This document shows positions 46,702 through 56,070 of a stretch of 64,000 nucleotides of DNA, one piece after another. A model generated the notes under the pieces. The model searched no databases. It worked only from the letters and a program-made list of their open reading frames with translations, and had not been told where the DNA came from. Source of the stretch: Scytonema sp. UIC 10036 (GTDB lineage: Bacteria; Cyanobacteriota; Cyanobacteriia; Cyanobacteriales; Nostocaceae); the NCBI RefSeq assembly GCF_009725235.1, contig NZ_WJFC01000047.1, forward strand, positions 9,278 through 73,277, given 5' to 3'. The stretch's first letter is position 1. Every line of letters starts with the position of its first letter. A program made the translations under genes and the position numbers.

Positions 46702-47385
46702 ATGAATAGAAAAATAGCTCTTTGGTCATTATGGGCTGGATTTATTGCCTACGTTTTATTTTTGGCACCTCCCCTACATTTAGAGGAAACACTCACTCTT
46801 TTGAAAAACATATTTACCCTGAATTGGTCAGCAATTAATCCAGTTGTACTCTCAATCTTTGCTCTGGTGGGTATTTTGCTACTCATTTATAGTGGCGTTT
46901 TGTTCTTTGATGGTAGAATGCAATGGATTCCTTTCTGGCCTTTTGCTTTGGCTGGTGTTGGTGCGGGTATTCTTGGTATTTTGCCTTATTTAGCTTTTCG
47001 GGAACCCAATCAAGAATTCGCTGGACAAAAAGACTCTTTTTTGAATTTTTTGGATTCTCGCTTGTTCGGTATTGTTCTCACTTTAAGCACTCTGCCCATA
47101 CTAGGTTATGCTTTTGTTTTGGGTGATTGGACAGATTTTTGGCAGCAGTTTCGCAGCGATCGCTTTATTAATGGTATGAGTTTGGCAGTGTGCCTGTTTT
47201 GTCTGTTATTTCCCACCGTACTTGGTGATGAGATGGCAAGAAGAAGATTAGATAACCCTCCATTGTTTTGGACTGTAGCATTTGTTCCCCTAATCGGTTC
47301 ACTTGCCTATCTTTGCCTGCGCCCCCCAATACTGGAAAATAATATTGCTCGGCACAGGCAAACCACATTAGTTCGGAATTCGTGA
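46702..47385 (+). CDS. multi-pass membrane protein, tandem paralogue 2
   Basis: 227 residues and the same topology as the previous gene, with the shared NPVVLSIFALVG, FFDGRMQW, YLAFREPNQ, FLDSRLFGI and RLDNPPLFW motifs. It follows by 8 bp and is probably coupled. Function unknown; a two-subunit membrane assembly is possible. Confidence 0.75.
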   Translation: MNRKIALWSLWAGFIAYVLFLAPPLHLEETLTLLKNIFTLNWSAINPVVLSIFALVGILLLIYSGVLFFDGRMQWIPFWPFALAGVGAGILGILPYLAFREPNQEFAGQKDSFLNFLDSRLFGIVLTLSTLPILGYAFVLGDWTDFWQQFRSDRFINGMSLAVCLFCLLFPTVLGDEMARRRLDNPPLFWTVAFVPLIGSLAYLCLRPPILENNIARHRQTTLVRNS

Positions 47386-47408
47386 TTTTTCAAAGAAGAA
47401 TTGCGGAA

Positions 47409-48173
47409 TTACGACTCAATCTTCAATTTATAAACTTTTGGTAATTGCCACCAGGCTGCATTAGGGTATTCATGGTGTTCGTGATGATAGCCAAAATGAT
47501 AGCAAGTGAGAAATGACAACCAAACTGGAAGTGAAATCGTCTGAGCGCGGTGTGGTTCCGAATAACCTTCTTCTGGTTCTTGATGAGGTAAGAAAGTCCC
47601 AAAATAAAATAATTGCAAGGAACTTAAGACGGCAGGTATTGCCCAAAAGTAAGTCAAATTACCTTTGGGTATATGGAGTAAGTAATGAGATAGGTTATAG
47701 ATACTGGTTAAGACAATAATTTGCTGCCAACTCCAGTAATTTTTCATGAAATATAAATACCAGGCAAAAAAGTTTTTCTGTTTACCGTTGTGGAAATCTG
47801 GATCTGATTCAGTTGCCGGGTGGTGGTGGTGTATCCAATGCTTTTTGATTAATTTATTATAGGATAACCAACCGTAAAGTGACAAGGATAACGAACCAAC
47901 AAAGTGATTGATTTTGCTATTTTTAGGAAATACCACTCCGTGCATAGCATCGTGAGCAGTAATAAATAATCCCGTATAGAGAAATGTTTGCCAAATTACG
48001 CCTAGTAATAAAGTTAAAAAAGTCGATTTGGAAAGATCTACTGAAAGTAAATAAGTTAAGCTGGCTGCCCATATACCTATTATGGTAATAGCAATAAAAA
48101 GCCCAGTAGTAGATTCACCATTTAATTTGATTTGAAGTTGAGGACTGGGTGGTTTTTCTAATTCTTGGATCAC
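47409..48173 (-). CDS. crtW: beta-carotene ketolase CrtW
   Basis: 254 residues. Histidine boxes of the membrane di-iron hydroxylase/desaturase fold are intact: HDAMH (about 74-78), HWIHHHHPATESDPDFH (about 111-127) and YHHEHHEYPNAAWWQLP near the C-terminus. CrtW-type enzymes add keto groups at the 4 position of beta-carotene, giving echinenone or canthaxanthin. The sequence is of the CrtW rather than the CrtO type. It is convergent with the membrane pair. Confidence 0.95.
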   Translation of the reverse strand: MIQELEKPPSPQLQIKLNGESTTGLFIAITIIGIWAASLTYLLSVDLSKSTFLTLLLGVIWQTFLYTGLFITAHDAMHGVVFPKNSKINHFVGSLSLSLYGWLSYNKLIKKHWIHHHHPATESDPDFHNGKQKNFFAWYLYFMKNYWSWQQIIVLTSIYNLSHYLLHIPKGNLTYFWAIPAVLSSLQLFYFGTFLPHQEPEEGYSEPHRAQTISLPVWLSFLTCYHFGYHHEHHEYPNAAWWQLPKVYKLKIES

Positions 48174-48357
48174 GCTATTGACTCCGTATTTGGTGAAAAT
48201 TCAAAAAATCATTGCAGGGCAAACCTATCGTTCATCAGATAACCTCTGAATCGCGATCGACGCTGTGCTTCAAGCAACACCAACACTTCTATTGTAGAGA
48301 AATATTAAGATACTTTAATAATTACATACCCGACAACGATCTTAATTCCGTTTACCA

Positions 48358-48575
48358 CCTCGTTCCCAGGTTCTACCTGGGAATGCCTTATGAGAGGCTC
48401 CGCCTCCTGTGCTCTACCACAAAGTGCGAGGCAGAGCCTCGCTGTCTGCCCTCGTTCCCAGGTAGAACCTGGGAATGACTTATGGGAGGCTCCGCCTCCT
48501 GTACTCTACCTGGAGTGCGAGGCAGAGCCTCTAGTAATGCATTCCCAGGTAGAACCTGGGAACGAGAGTGGGGGT
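48358..48575. repeat. dispersed CTCGTTCCCAGG / GGAGGCTCCGCCTCC repeats
   Basis: Three alternating copies of CGTTCCCAGGT, ACCTGGGAATG, GAGGCTCCGCCTCCTGT and GCGAGGCAGAGCCTC. They are the same family as at 26956-27325 and 61236-61300. Reading frames inside are repeat-derived and not genes. Confidence 0.85.
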
Positions 48576-48613
48576 GAGAATTCATGTGGCGAACTAGTAG
48601 TGTCTGGTTATAG

Positions 48614-48831
48614 CTATTGAGAAATAAGATTGAGTACGTCACGCACTACACTATAGCCATTGAGATCCCACAGTAGATATGCGAGAAAGCCAATCATTGC
48701 CAAGCGTCCTTGCCAGAGTTCGGATTGAGGCGTAAACCCAAATTTTACAGCATTGCGTTCGCGCTAGCGTGCCGGAGGCAATCGCTGCCGTTGTATGCCT
48801 TTTCAGTAGCATCTGTAGGATAAAGTCCCAT
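48614..48831 (-). pseudogene. high-light-inducible protein (HLIP) gene broken by a 35-bp palindromic repeat
   Basis: Start ATG 48829-48831 with AAGGAAAG upstream opens MGLYPTDATEKAYNG. Then a 35-bp insertion (48752-48786, GCGATTGCCTCCGGCACGC type, with inverted ends) shifts the frame and gives a stop. Beyond it the other frame reads VKFGFTPQSELWQGRLAM, IGFLAYLLWDLNGYS and VVRDVLNLISQ, a typical chlorophyll-binding HLIP helix, ending at TAG 48614-48616. Removing 35 bp restores one frame. Confidence 0.8.
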
Positions 48832-49078
48832 TGTTAACTTTCCTTAAGTATCTGAATTACATTTTTCATAGTATTAGCTCCCACAGTTGTCGCTATCTGT
48901 CTGGAGTGCAAAACAACTCGCTAATCCCTAGAATGAGTTTATTAGAGCGTGTGTAAATTTTTATCTAACAAAAGGATTGTAAAAGTTCTATCTACACTAC
49001 CGAATAGAAGAATTTCTGTATAGACAAGTAGTGTTGCTGTATACATTTCATCAAGCTTCAGCTATGGGTATTAACTGT
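48832..49078. other. intergenic region
   Basis: About 250 bp upstream of the HLIP remnant and downstream of the phosphatase gene. No feature is supported beyond the ribosome-site region of the remnant. Confidence 0.3.
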
Positions 49079-49110
49079 CATCGGTCACTGGTTACTGGTC
49101 ACTGGTCACT
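49079..49110. repeat. STRR array, TCACTGG heptamer
   Basis: About four TCACTGG-like units. On the minus strand the first unit provides the CAG (Gln) and TGA stop of the phosphatase gene. Confidence 0.9.
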
Positions 49111-50509
49111 GTTTCACCTGCAAAACAACTAATGTCATATCATCGGTATTTTGCCTGTCCTCACCGATAAATTGTTCCACGCGGTCAAATAGATAATCCA
49201 GTATCTCTTCCGAACTATTACAAATTCGACAAGCATAGTTAAAGGCAACAAGAAGGTTCTCTTCGTCAAAGCGATCGCCACTTGCAGATGCGGCATCAGT
49301 TAAACCATCTGTATAGTAAAGGATAGTATCGCCCGGTTCTAACTGGGCGCGAGCATCTTCATATTGGCTGCTAGCATCCAAGCCTATCAGCATACCACAG
49401 CTATCCAATCGCGTCACTGTTTTTGTAGTGGCGTGCCACCACATAGGAGGATTATGGGCAGCGTTAGTGTATGACAAAATCCTGGTTAGCGGGTCATACT
49501 CAGAGTAAAACATAGTGACAAAGCGGTGGGAATTTTCCAAATCCGCGTACATCACTCGATTCAGATTTTCCAGAATTTGACCTGGGGTATGACTGTGTAA
49601 AACTTCTCCCCGCAACATTCCCCTCATCATAGTCATAATGAGTCCAGCAGGAACACCTTTGCCCATGACATCCCCAATCACTAAACCCCAACGCCCATTC
49701 AGTTCAGCAGAACGACCATTGTTGTTGTGCTGAATTTGATGGTGATTGGTAGGAATAAAGTCATAGTAATCACCACCAACACGATTGGCTGGTTTACAAC
49801 GAGCTGCAATAGCTACACCCGGAATGGTGGGATACTGACGTGGTAGAAGCCGTCTTTGAATTTCTGCACCAATTTCTAATTCTTGGTCGAGACGTTCTTT
49901 TTTCCTCAACTCTACAGCTAATTCATCGTTTTCAATCGCTACAGCTGTTTGATCTGCAATTAACCGAACTAACTTTTGTCTGGTTTCCGTCCAGCTGTAC
50001 TCGGGATCGCGACTTAAAACATAAAGCCATCCTCGTTCTGTATGCTTCACCAGAATAGCCGTGCCAAAGATCTGTATGTCTGGTCCCAAATGGCGATGCA
50101 TGTGATCGTCTAACATTCCTGTATTTGTTGCCAAAGGTTGGGAGTTTGGCACATACGTAATTTGGCTGCTGACTGTTTCTAAGGCTTTGCGGATATTTTT
50201 ACGCTGATGGCTATCTTGCCAGTGCAGTTGTTCTAATCTCACTTGACCGTTAGGTTTATACAAAAACAACGCACTTCCATCAGCATCTGTTACCCTTGTC
50301 GCCATCAGTGGAATCAGTTCCAGAAACTGATTGAGATTATTGAAACTTCTGAGGGCAAATCCTAAAGAACTCAGTAAGTCTTGAATTTTGTTTTGTTCGC
50401 GATGTAACCGTGCCACAAGTTCTTTCAGCGCTATGACAGGAGTCACTTCCGTACTAGCACTGGTCGCGTTATTGTCAGTAGGTTGAGAGGGTGGTTGAGA
50501 CACAGGCAC
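49106..50509 (-). CDS. GAF-domain PP2C-type (RsbU/SpoIIE) protein phosphatase
   Basis: 467 residues. A disordered start, a short coiled coil (28-50) and a GAF domain (about 55-200) lead through a linker helix (ERLDQELEIGAEIQRRLLP) into a SpoIIE/RsbU phosphatase. The metal-site motifs are VGGDYYDF (about 246), VIGDVMGKGVPAGL (about 280), YTDGLTDA (about 395) and TDDMTLVVL at the end. Such enzymes dephosphorylate anti-sigma antagonist proteins. No antagonist gene is recognised next to it. The stop comes from the STRR downstream. Confidence 0.93.
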   Translation of the reverse strand: MPVSQPPSQPTDNNATSASTEVTPVIALKELVARLHREQNKIQDLLSSLGFALRSFNNLNQFLELIPLMATRVTDADGSALFLYKPNGQVRLEQLHWQDSHQRKNIRKALETVSSQITYVPNSQPLATNTGMLDDHMHRHLGPDIQIFGTAILVKHTERGWLYVLSRDPEYSWTETRQKLVRLIADQTAVAIENDELAVELRKKERLDQELEIGAEIQRRLLPRQYPTIPGVAIAARCKPANRVGGDYYDFIPTNHHQIQHNNNGRSAELNGRWGLVIGDVMGKGVPAGLIMTMMRGMLRGEVLHSHTPGQILENLNRVMYADLENSHRFVTMFYSEYDPLTRILSYTNAAHNPPMWWHATTKTVTRLDSCGMLIGLDASSQYEDARAQLEPGDTILYYTDGLTDAASASGDRFDEENLLVAFNYACRICNSSEEILDYLFDRVEQFIGEDRQNTDDMTLVVLQVKQ

Positions 50510-51004
50510 AGCTATAATTGCACTTTACTTAAGCAGATCTTAGATTAGTTATAAATACTTTTGTTCTGAGGTTGCTAAATCATATTGTGACAAGATTGTC
50601 AAATTAGCAAGAGTAAAAAGACGCAGAATTTGCTTTTCATACATATTTTTTTATTTCAGTCAATAGATATATATAGAAGCTAGGTGTTTTGAAAACAAAA
50701 CAGATTTTGAAATTAGTGCTTTTTTGACAAGCGCTAAGAGGCTTCCAAATATATCATGAATTTATCATTTTGTCACCCCCCACTAGAAATAATGAAAGTA
50801 CAAAGTGTCGTGATGTCTACCACAGCACTGCCAACATTTAAACTACCATTAGAGAATAATTTGCGATCGACTTTGTCAGGAACTGCGAACATTTTTGAGA
50901 GATGTCAACGGTTCCCTTTCCGCTCCAAAATTACCAACTGATGAGAAAACTAGAATCGCTCAAAAAATACAAAAGGGCACAAAACCTTGCGCCCCCAACA
51001 TCTA
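50510..51004. other. intergenic region between phosphatase and ftsY
   Basis: 516-bp gap. A 61-codon plus-strand frame (50756-50941) has no ribosome site match and no family I recognise, though its composition (MSTTALPTFKLPLENNLRS) is not obviously random; it may be a short gene or a remnant. A TTGCGCCCCC fragment lies near 50982. Confidence 0.3.
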
Positions 51005-51032
51005 CGAACAACTAACCACTAACAACTAACCA
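51005..51032. repeat. STRR array, ACTAACC/ACTAACA heptamers
   Basis: About four units. On the minus strand the ftsY frame ends Ser-Gly-stop in the first GGTTAGT unit. Confidence 0.88.
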
Positions 51033-52765
51033 CTCAAAAGTGCTTCTACAAACTCGTAGCTAGAAAAAGGTCGTAAGTCCTCAATACCTTCGCCGGCACC
51101 AATAAAGCGAATGGGTAAGCCAAGTTGCTGCACGACAGCAAGAGCGACTCCGCCTTTGGCAGTGCCATCAAGTTTTGTTAAAACGACACCACTGAGCTGT
51201 GCTGCTTGGGAAAAGACTTCTGCTTGTCGCAGCCCATTTTGACCTAAAGTCGCGTCTAAAACCAGCAGAGACTCTACTTTGGCATTGGGGGCTTTTTTAT
51301 CAATAATGCGACGAACCTTACTGAGTTCATCCATTAAATTCTTTTTATTTTGCAACCGCCCTGCAGTGTCTACCAAAAGTAATTCTGTTTCTCGTGCTAG
51401 TGCAGCAGAAATTGCATCAAATACAACGGCTGCGGGATCTGCATTCTTTGCAGGATTAGCAATGACTTCGACACCACTTCTTTGACCCCAAATTTTTACC
51501 TGTTCCACAGCTGCAGCCCGGAAGGTGTCAGCAGCACCAATTAAGCATTTATATCCAGATTTATTGGCTAGGTGAGCAATTTTACCAATGGTAGTGGTTT
51601 TACCAACTCCATTCACTCCAGTCATTAACCAAATGTTAAGGGTTTCTTTTTCGGGTGCAAAGGAAACCTTACCAGATTTCTGTATCGGCATATCCAGCAT
51701 CTCCCGAAGGATTGATTTGAGATATGCAATACCTTCTTCTGGTGGTAATGCTTCTTGGCGAAGCCTTGTTTGTAAAGTGCTGATGATGTATTCGGTTGCT
51801 TCCACACCCACATCAGCTTGCAAAAGCAACGATTCTATTTCCGTGACAGCTGCTTGGTTGAGCGGTCCCTGACCAACAATGGCTTTAAGTTGGTTGAGTA
51901 TATTACGGCGAGTTTTGTCTAAACCCTGACGCAGTTTTTTCAGCCAAGTAATTTCTTCAATAGAAATGTCTTCGGGACGCCTCCCCTGTGCAGCCAACAC
52001 TTCTGTAGACCACAAAAATCCTTCATCAAAGGCAAACCCAGGAATTTCCTCTTGTTTCTGTGGTGCTGTTGTTGCAGCTGGTTGTACTACCTCTGGTTCT
52101 GGTTCTTCGATCGCACTAGCAATCAGACGTTCTTGTTTAGCTTGCCTTTCTGCTGCTGCTCTTTCTAAAAAAGAAAGAGTTGCTGGTACTACAGGTGGAG
52201 ATTCCTCGTTTGAGATAACTGTTGGTTCTGTAGCCACACCTTCGTCTACAGCTAACTCCCCATCACCTTTAATTTCTAAAGGTGACTCTAAGCTCTCCAC
52301 TCCTTGTGCTTCAGTTATAGCTTCTGTAGCTTCCTCTACTGGTGCTACATTGAGTTCTTCTTGAATTTGGGCATTAGTACTTGGTTGACTCAGAAAAACT
52401 TCCTTGTCTACCTTGTCTACCTTGTCTACCTTGTCTACCTTGTCTACCTTGTCTTCCTCCCCCAAGCTTATATCTTCCTGAGGTTGTGTCTCTGTAACTT
52501 CTTTTTTTAGCTGAGAAGTTTCTGTAGTTGCTTCGTCAGATAGAGTGACAGATTGCTCGTCAGCTTGCTGTCTTTGCTGAATGTTTTTGTAAGCTGCTTT
52601 TGCATAAGCCAGCAAGTCTACAGCTACCTCGGTTGCATTCTCTGCCGTTGACGTTGCGGCTAGTTCTGGTTGAGTTTCTTGTACAGCTGGTGTTTCTGGC
52701 TGCTTATCTTCAGAGGGAGTACCAGAAGGCTCATTGTGTTGACGGCGGAACCAATTAAAAACCAT
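51026..52765 (-). CDS. ftsY: FtsY, signal recognition particle receptor
   Basis: Start ATG 52763-52765 (579 residues, MVFNWFRRQ) matches the amphipathic start usual in cyanobacteria; an upstream ATG at 52834 adds 23 atypical residues. A long acidic A domain (about 10-240) precedes the NG domain. The GTPase motifs are TGVNGVGKTTTIGK (P-loop), ADTFRAAAVEQ, VDTAGR and TKLDGTAKGG. It docks SRP-ribosome complexes at the membrane. Five repeated Val-Asp-Lys triplets (about 106-121) come from a 9-bp repeat inside the acidic region. Confidence 0.97.
   Translation of the reverse strand: MVFNWFRRQHNEPSGTPSEDKQPETPAVQETQPELAATSTAENATEVAVDLLAYAKAAYKNIQQRQQADEQSVTLSDEATTETSQLKKEVTETQPQEDISLGEEDKVDKVDKVDKVDKVDKEVFLSQPSTNAQIQEELNVAPVEEATEAITEAQGVESLESPLEIKGDGELAVDEGVATEPTVISNEESPPVVPATLSFLERAAAERQAKQERLIASAIEEPEPEVVQPAATTAPQKQEEIPGFAFDEGFLWSTEVLAAQGRRPEDISIEEITWLKKLRQGLDKTRRNILNQLKAIVGQGPLNQAAVTEIESLLLQADVGVEATEYIISTLQTRLRQEALPPEEGIAYLKSILREMLDMPIQKSGKVSFAPEKETLNIWLMTGVNGVGKTTTIGKIAHLANKSGYKCLIGAADTFRAAAVEQVKIWGQRSGVEVIANPAKNADPAAVVFDAISAALARETELLLVDTAGRLQNKKNLMDELSKVRRIIDKKAPNAKVESLLVLDATLGQNGLRQAEVFSQAAQLSGVVLTKLDGTAKGGVALAVVQQLGLPIRFIGAGEGIEDLRPFSSYEFVEALLSG
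52402..52454. repeat. 9-bp repeat (CTTGTCTAC) inside ftsY
   Basis: Five to six tandem copies encode (Val-Asp-Lys)5 on the minus strand. As 9 bp is a multiple of three, the copy number can vary without frameshift. Related CTTGTCCCC units occur at 57060 and 63000. Confidence 0.9.
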
Positions 52766-52888
52766 TGCAGCTAAAGTTGTTTTAACGTTTCCCCAGCTTG
52801 GGGGTAGTAGGTTGTAATGTCCTTCTACTGACAATCTTATGGTACTATTTTTCTGACCTATGGCGTCAAGTCGCTGCGCTCCAATTCG

Positions 52889-52982
52889 TAGTTCGTAATT
52901 CGTAATTCGTAATTGAAGTCAAAAATTACGAATTACGAATTACGACTTACCAATTATTCTGTCACTGGTCACTGGTCACTGT
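52889..52982. repeat. STRR arrays, TTCGTAA and TCACTGG heptamers
   Basis: TTCGTAA units and their inverted ATTACGA units flank a short centre (hairpin), followed by TCACTGG units. The latter encode the nusB C-terminus and stop on the minus strand. Confidence 0.88.
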
Positions 52983-53618
52983 TGATTTTTTTTGCTCAAT
53001 GACTCGGCGCAAAACACCGTTGATGAACCTGTGGCTATCTTCTTCGCTGTAGCGCTTAGCTAGCTCGACAGCTTCATTGATTGCCACGCTTTGAGGTACT
53101 TCAAGATGCTTCATTTCCGCTACAGCAATTCTTAAAATATCCCGATCTATGTGAGCAAGGCGAGTCACTTGCCAATCGACTAAGGCGCTAGAAATTTCTT
53201 CATCTATAGATTCGCGGTTTTCATTAACCGTAAGAATAATGTCTCTTGCGTATTCCCGAACTTCTCTATCTTGGTTTGCCAGTTGAATCAGTTCCGGAAA
53301 CTCTACAGCTGCGCCTAACTTGTTAATTGCTGTTTGCGTATACTCGATCGCTTCTTTAACCATTGTTCTAGCAGTTTCGAGATCGTTAGCGCGAGTTTGA
53401 CTGCTCAACAAGCGATCGTTACTGCGCTGTAGTTCTGCTGCAGCGTTATCTAGGGTATCCTGCACTTCAGATCTTAAGGTGCGTACTGCCGCAAGTACTA
53501 ATTTGGGTACTAGCCGATCTTGCTCCATCTTCTCCAATTTTTTGGGATTAACTGGCAACTGGCTGAGGCTTAAAAGTGCCAGTTCACGGGCAATTTGACG
53601 GGGTTTTCGCTCTTGCAT
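52962..53618 (-). CDS. nusB: transcription antitermination protein NusB
   Basis: 218 residues. The N-terminus [20 protein letters not shown] and the C-terminal half ([56 protein letters not shown]) match NusB, here with the extra helical insertion usual in cyanobacteria. NusB binds boxA RNA with NusE for rRNA antitermination. It lies between DUF502 and ftsY, a conserved order. The last residues (TSDQ) and the TGA stop are encoded by CCAGTGA heptamers. Confidence 0.95.
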   Translation of the reverse strand: MQERKPRQIARELALLSLSQLPVNPKKLEKMEQDRLVPKLVLAAVRTLRSEVQDTLDNAAAELQRSNDRLLSSQTRANDLETARTMVKEAIEYTQTAINKLGAAVEFPELIQLANQDREVREYARDIILTVNENRESIDEEISSALVDWQVTRLAHIDRDILRIAVAEMKHLEVPQSVAINEAVELAKRYSEEDSHRFINGVLRRVIEQKKSTVTSDQ

Positions 53619-53726
53619 AAAAGTTTATGGAATGGTTAGGGGGTAGGGGGTAGGGGTTAGGTTTTATTAGGGACGCAAGACTCTGAGCCTGTACGTAGTT
53701 GATGGTGCCAACTAAGGCTAGACTGA

Positions 53727-53765
53727 CAATTAGCAATTAACAATTAGCAATTAGCAATTAGCAAC
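53727..53765. repeat. STRR array, AATTAGC heptamer
   Basis: About five AATTAGC/AATTAAC units in the gap between DUF502 and nusB. Confidence 0.88.
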
Positions 53766-53766
53766 T

Positions 53767-54552
53767 TTAACCCTCTTCAAGAGGCATAACCTGGCGTTTT
53801 GTCTCCAGAGGAGGAACTTCTAGTTTGCGCTCTTTTGGAATTACTAATGGGGCTAACGTTGTATTTGGAGAAACAATCCCACCAGAGACTATAATCTTAA
53901 ACGCATCTTCAATAGACATTGACAGGTTAACAACCTCTTCTTCCGGAACAACTGCATACCACCCCGTTGTGGGATTGGGGGTTGTCGGGATAAAAAGGCT
54001 TAACATTGAATGAGACATCTGAGACTGAATCTCATTGCTTGTATTGCCAGTGACAAAAGCGATCGCCCACATTCCCCGTCGTGGATACTCTACTAAAACA
54101 ACACGGCGAAATTTGCCATTTGTATCTTTTAATAGTGTTTCTAAAAGCTGCTTGAGAGTTTTATATACCGGTCCGGCTAAAGGAATTGCCTGTAGGAGCC
54201 GCTCACCCACATCCAGTAACCACCGTCCTGCAATGTTCCTAGCCATTAAGCCAATCAAAAGAATACTCAGTAACGGCACCATTAGCCCTACTAGAAGATT
54301 CAGTATGTTGACTAAAATAGGATGCATCCCCTGAAATGGATTCAGTTGTTTGGGAATTTGAGTTAAAAAGTTAACAACCCAAATTGCAACAGTGATCGTT
54401 AACCAGATTGTAGTAGCTAGGGGAATAACGACTAACAAACCTGCAATCAGGTCATTTTTGAGGTCCTGTTTCCAGCGATTGATTGCCAAACCCCTATTCT
54501 CCTTTTTTAGGCTTGTGGAATTTTTTTTATTGGTACTCATATTATTAGCCAT
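53767..54552 (-). CDS. DUF502 family membrane protein
   Basis: 261 residues. Two strong transmembrane segments (about 33-60 and 80-108) are followed by the DUF502 core (RNIAGRWLLDVGERLLQAIPLAGPVYKTLKQLLETLL, VVLVEYPRRGMWAIAFVTG, LSLFIPTTPNPTTGWYAVVP). The family is widespread in cyanobacteria and plants and has no established activity. It is upstream of nusB and ftsY, as in other cyanobacteria. Confidence 0.9.
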   Translation of the reverse strand: MANNMSTNKKNSTSLKKENRGLAINRWKQDLKNDLIAGLLVVIPLATTIWLTITVAIWVVNFLTQIPKQLNPFQGMHPILVNILNLLVGLMVPLLSILLIGLMARNIAGRWLLDVGERLLQAIPLAGPVYKTLKQLLETLLKDTNGKFRRVVLVEYPRRGMWAIAFVTGNTSNEIQSQMSHSMLSLFIPTTPNPTTGWYAVVPEEEVVNLSMSIEDAFKIIVSGGIVSPNTTLAPLVIPKERKLEVPPLETKRQVMPLEEG

Positions 54553-54942
54553 TTAGCTACTCTCGTTTAGATGTCAAACTCCAGCTTTCAGCTTTTTACT
54601 GACTGCTAACGGCTGACCGAGGGATTCATTTTAAGACTTGTAAACGATTGTTCAAGTCTTTTAACGTATTACTAATATTATCGTGCGAGATCAAAAGCTG
54701 CTAATTATCCTGAAAAAATGACTCAACTCTAGTTACATCTGACCTTCTTAAGGATTCATTCTAAATACGGTAAGATTTAGTAGTTTGGCAAATGATGTGA
54801 GTTTTATTAAGATATATAAAATTAATATAACATTTTTTTTGAGTTGCTTATCAAGCATTAACAAGCCACCTCTCCCTTATGCGTACACGGTAGTAATAGG
54901 AGAGGTGGTAGGTGGTGAGTTTTCTTCGCGAGGACAAATCTT
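54553..54942. other. intergenic region with two hairpins
   Basis: AAGACTTG (54633-54640) pairs with CAAGTCTT (54653-54660). CCACCTCTCC (54866-54875) pairs with GGAGAGGTGG (54899-54908). The second lies about 35 bp after the glycosyltransferase stop on the minus strand and could be its terminator. No gene is supported. Confidence 0.4.
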
Positions 54943-55824
54943 TTATTCAGCAGGATTTGAGACTAACTCAATGACTTGACTTTGAGGTGTTGTTGCATAC
55001 TCAGTAGGTATAGGCATATTCCTTATTTCCCAAACCTTTAGTAAAATTAAATACTCGTAGAAAGTTTGCAATATACACCAAGTAAAACCCGGATACCCAT
55101 CCAAGCAACCACCTAGAACAAAATACATATAGAAGAAACGAATTAAAGGTCTAGCAGGTAAGCGTAAAGATAAGTCTTTAAGCGCACGGCGTCGTTCAAC
55201 TTCGGTCTTGCCAAAAAGTAAATTTTGCCAATGAACTCTTCCACCCTCCAATTGCTGAACGGTTTCTTTGGCTTCATCCGTGGAATAGCGATTGTGTTTT
55301 TCTATCCAACGGCTGAAGCCCTTACTACAGGTGTAATGAGGGTAAGTTTCTTTTAAAAAGCTTGTAGAACCATCACACACTTCGCGTTCTGTGTGACCGT
55401 AGTCTATAAACCAGACTTTGCTGTGACGGAAAAGGCGCATTTGATAGCGGGGGTATTGCGTGCTGCGCCGAATCCAACGGTTCATAAACATGACTCGCTC
55501 GGCAACATAGTAACCGATGTATTCCTGGCTCTGAATTGCCCGATCGCATTCTGCAAACAATTCTGGTGTCATGCGCTCGTCTGCTTCAAGTATATAAACC
55601 CATTCGTGCTTGGGAGGTATATTTTCTAGCATCCAAGTTCGTTGCTGACCGTGGCTTTCAAAAGCATGCTCTACTACACGTACTGGATATCGATTGGCTA
55701 TTTCTACAGTGCGATCGCTACTGCATGAATCCACAACAATAATATCGTCTGATAACATTGCTGATTCTATACAAGCAGCAATGTCCAGCTCTTCGTTATA
55801 AGTCAATATGTAAATTGAAAACAT
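54943..55824 (-). CDS. family 2 glycosyltransferase
   Basis: 293 residues. The GT-A start FSIYILTYNEELDIAACIESAM, the nucleotide-site VDSCSSDRT and the metal-site stretch ILEADERMTPEL are clear. The following pattern (NRWIRRSTQYPRYQMRLFRHSK) is of the WaaE/KdtX type. It adds sugars to a lipopolysaccharide or exopolysaccharide precursor. A hydrophobic segment near 230-260 suggests membrane contact. Confidence 0.9.
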   Translation of the reverse strand: MFSIYILTYNEELDIAACIESAMLSDDIIVVDSCSSDRTVEIANRYPVRVVEHAFESHGQQRTWMLENIPPKHEWVYILEADERMTPELFAECDRAIQSQEYIGYYVAERVMFMNRWIRRSTQYPRYQMRLFRHSKVWFIDYGHTEREVCDGSTSFLKETYPHYTCSKGFSRWIEKHNRYSTDEAKETVQQLEGGRVHWQNLLFGKTEVERRRALKDLSLRLPARPLIRFFYMYFVLGGCLDGYPGFTWCILQTFYEYLILLKVWEIRNMPIPTEYATTPQSQVIELVSNPAE

Positions 55825-56070
55825 CTCAAATCGTTAGTAATAATAACTAATCTGTGGCAAATTATACTTTTTATCAAATTTGATGGCAATATTTGGCGTT
55901 GGGTATGGGGCATTGGGCATTTTAGTATTAGCGATCGCCTCTGCTCCCTTGCTTCCTTACTTCCTCACTCCCCTTTTCCCATAAACAAGGAATTTCTTTG
56001 AAACTTCGTATGCAGTGGCAGTATGAAACACCAAAAAAGGCTATTAATTATACTGCCTACCAGGGGTGAA

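Noticed and set aside
48388..48642. Frames on both strands across 48.2-48.6 kb
   Set aside because: They are translations of the dispersed CTCGTTCCCAGG repeats.
54785..54979. 64-codon plus-strand frame
   Set aside because: It overlaps the end of the glycosyltransferase and a hairpin, with no family match.
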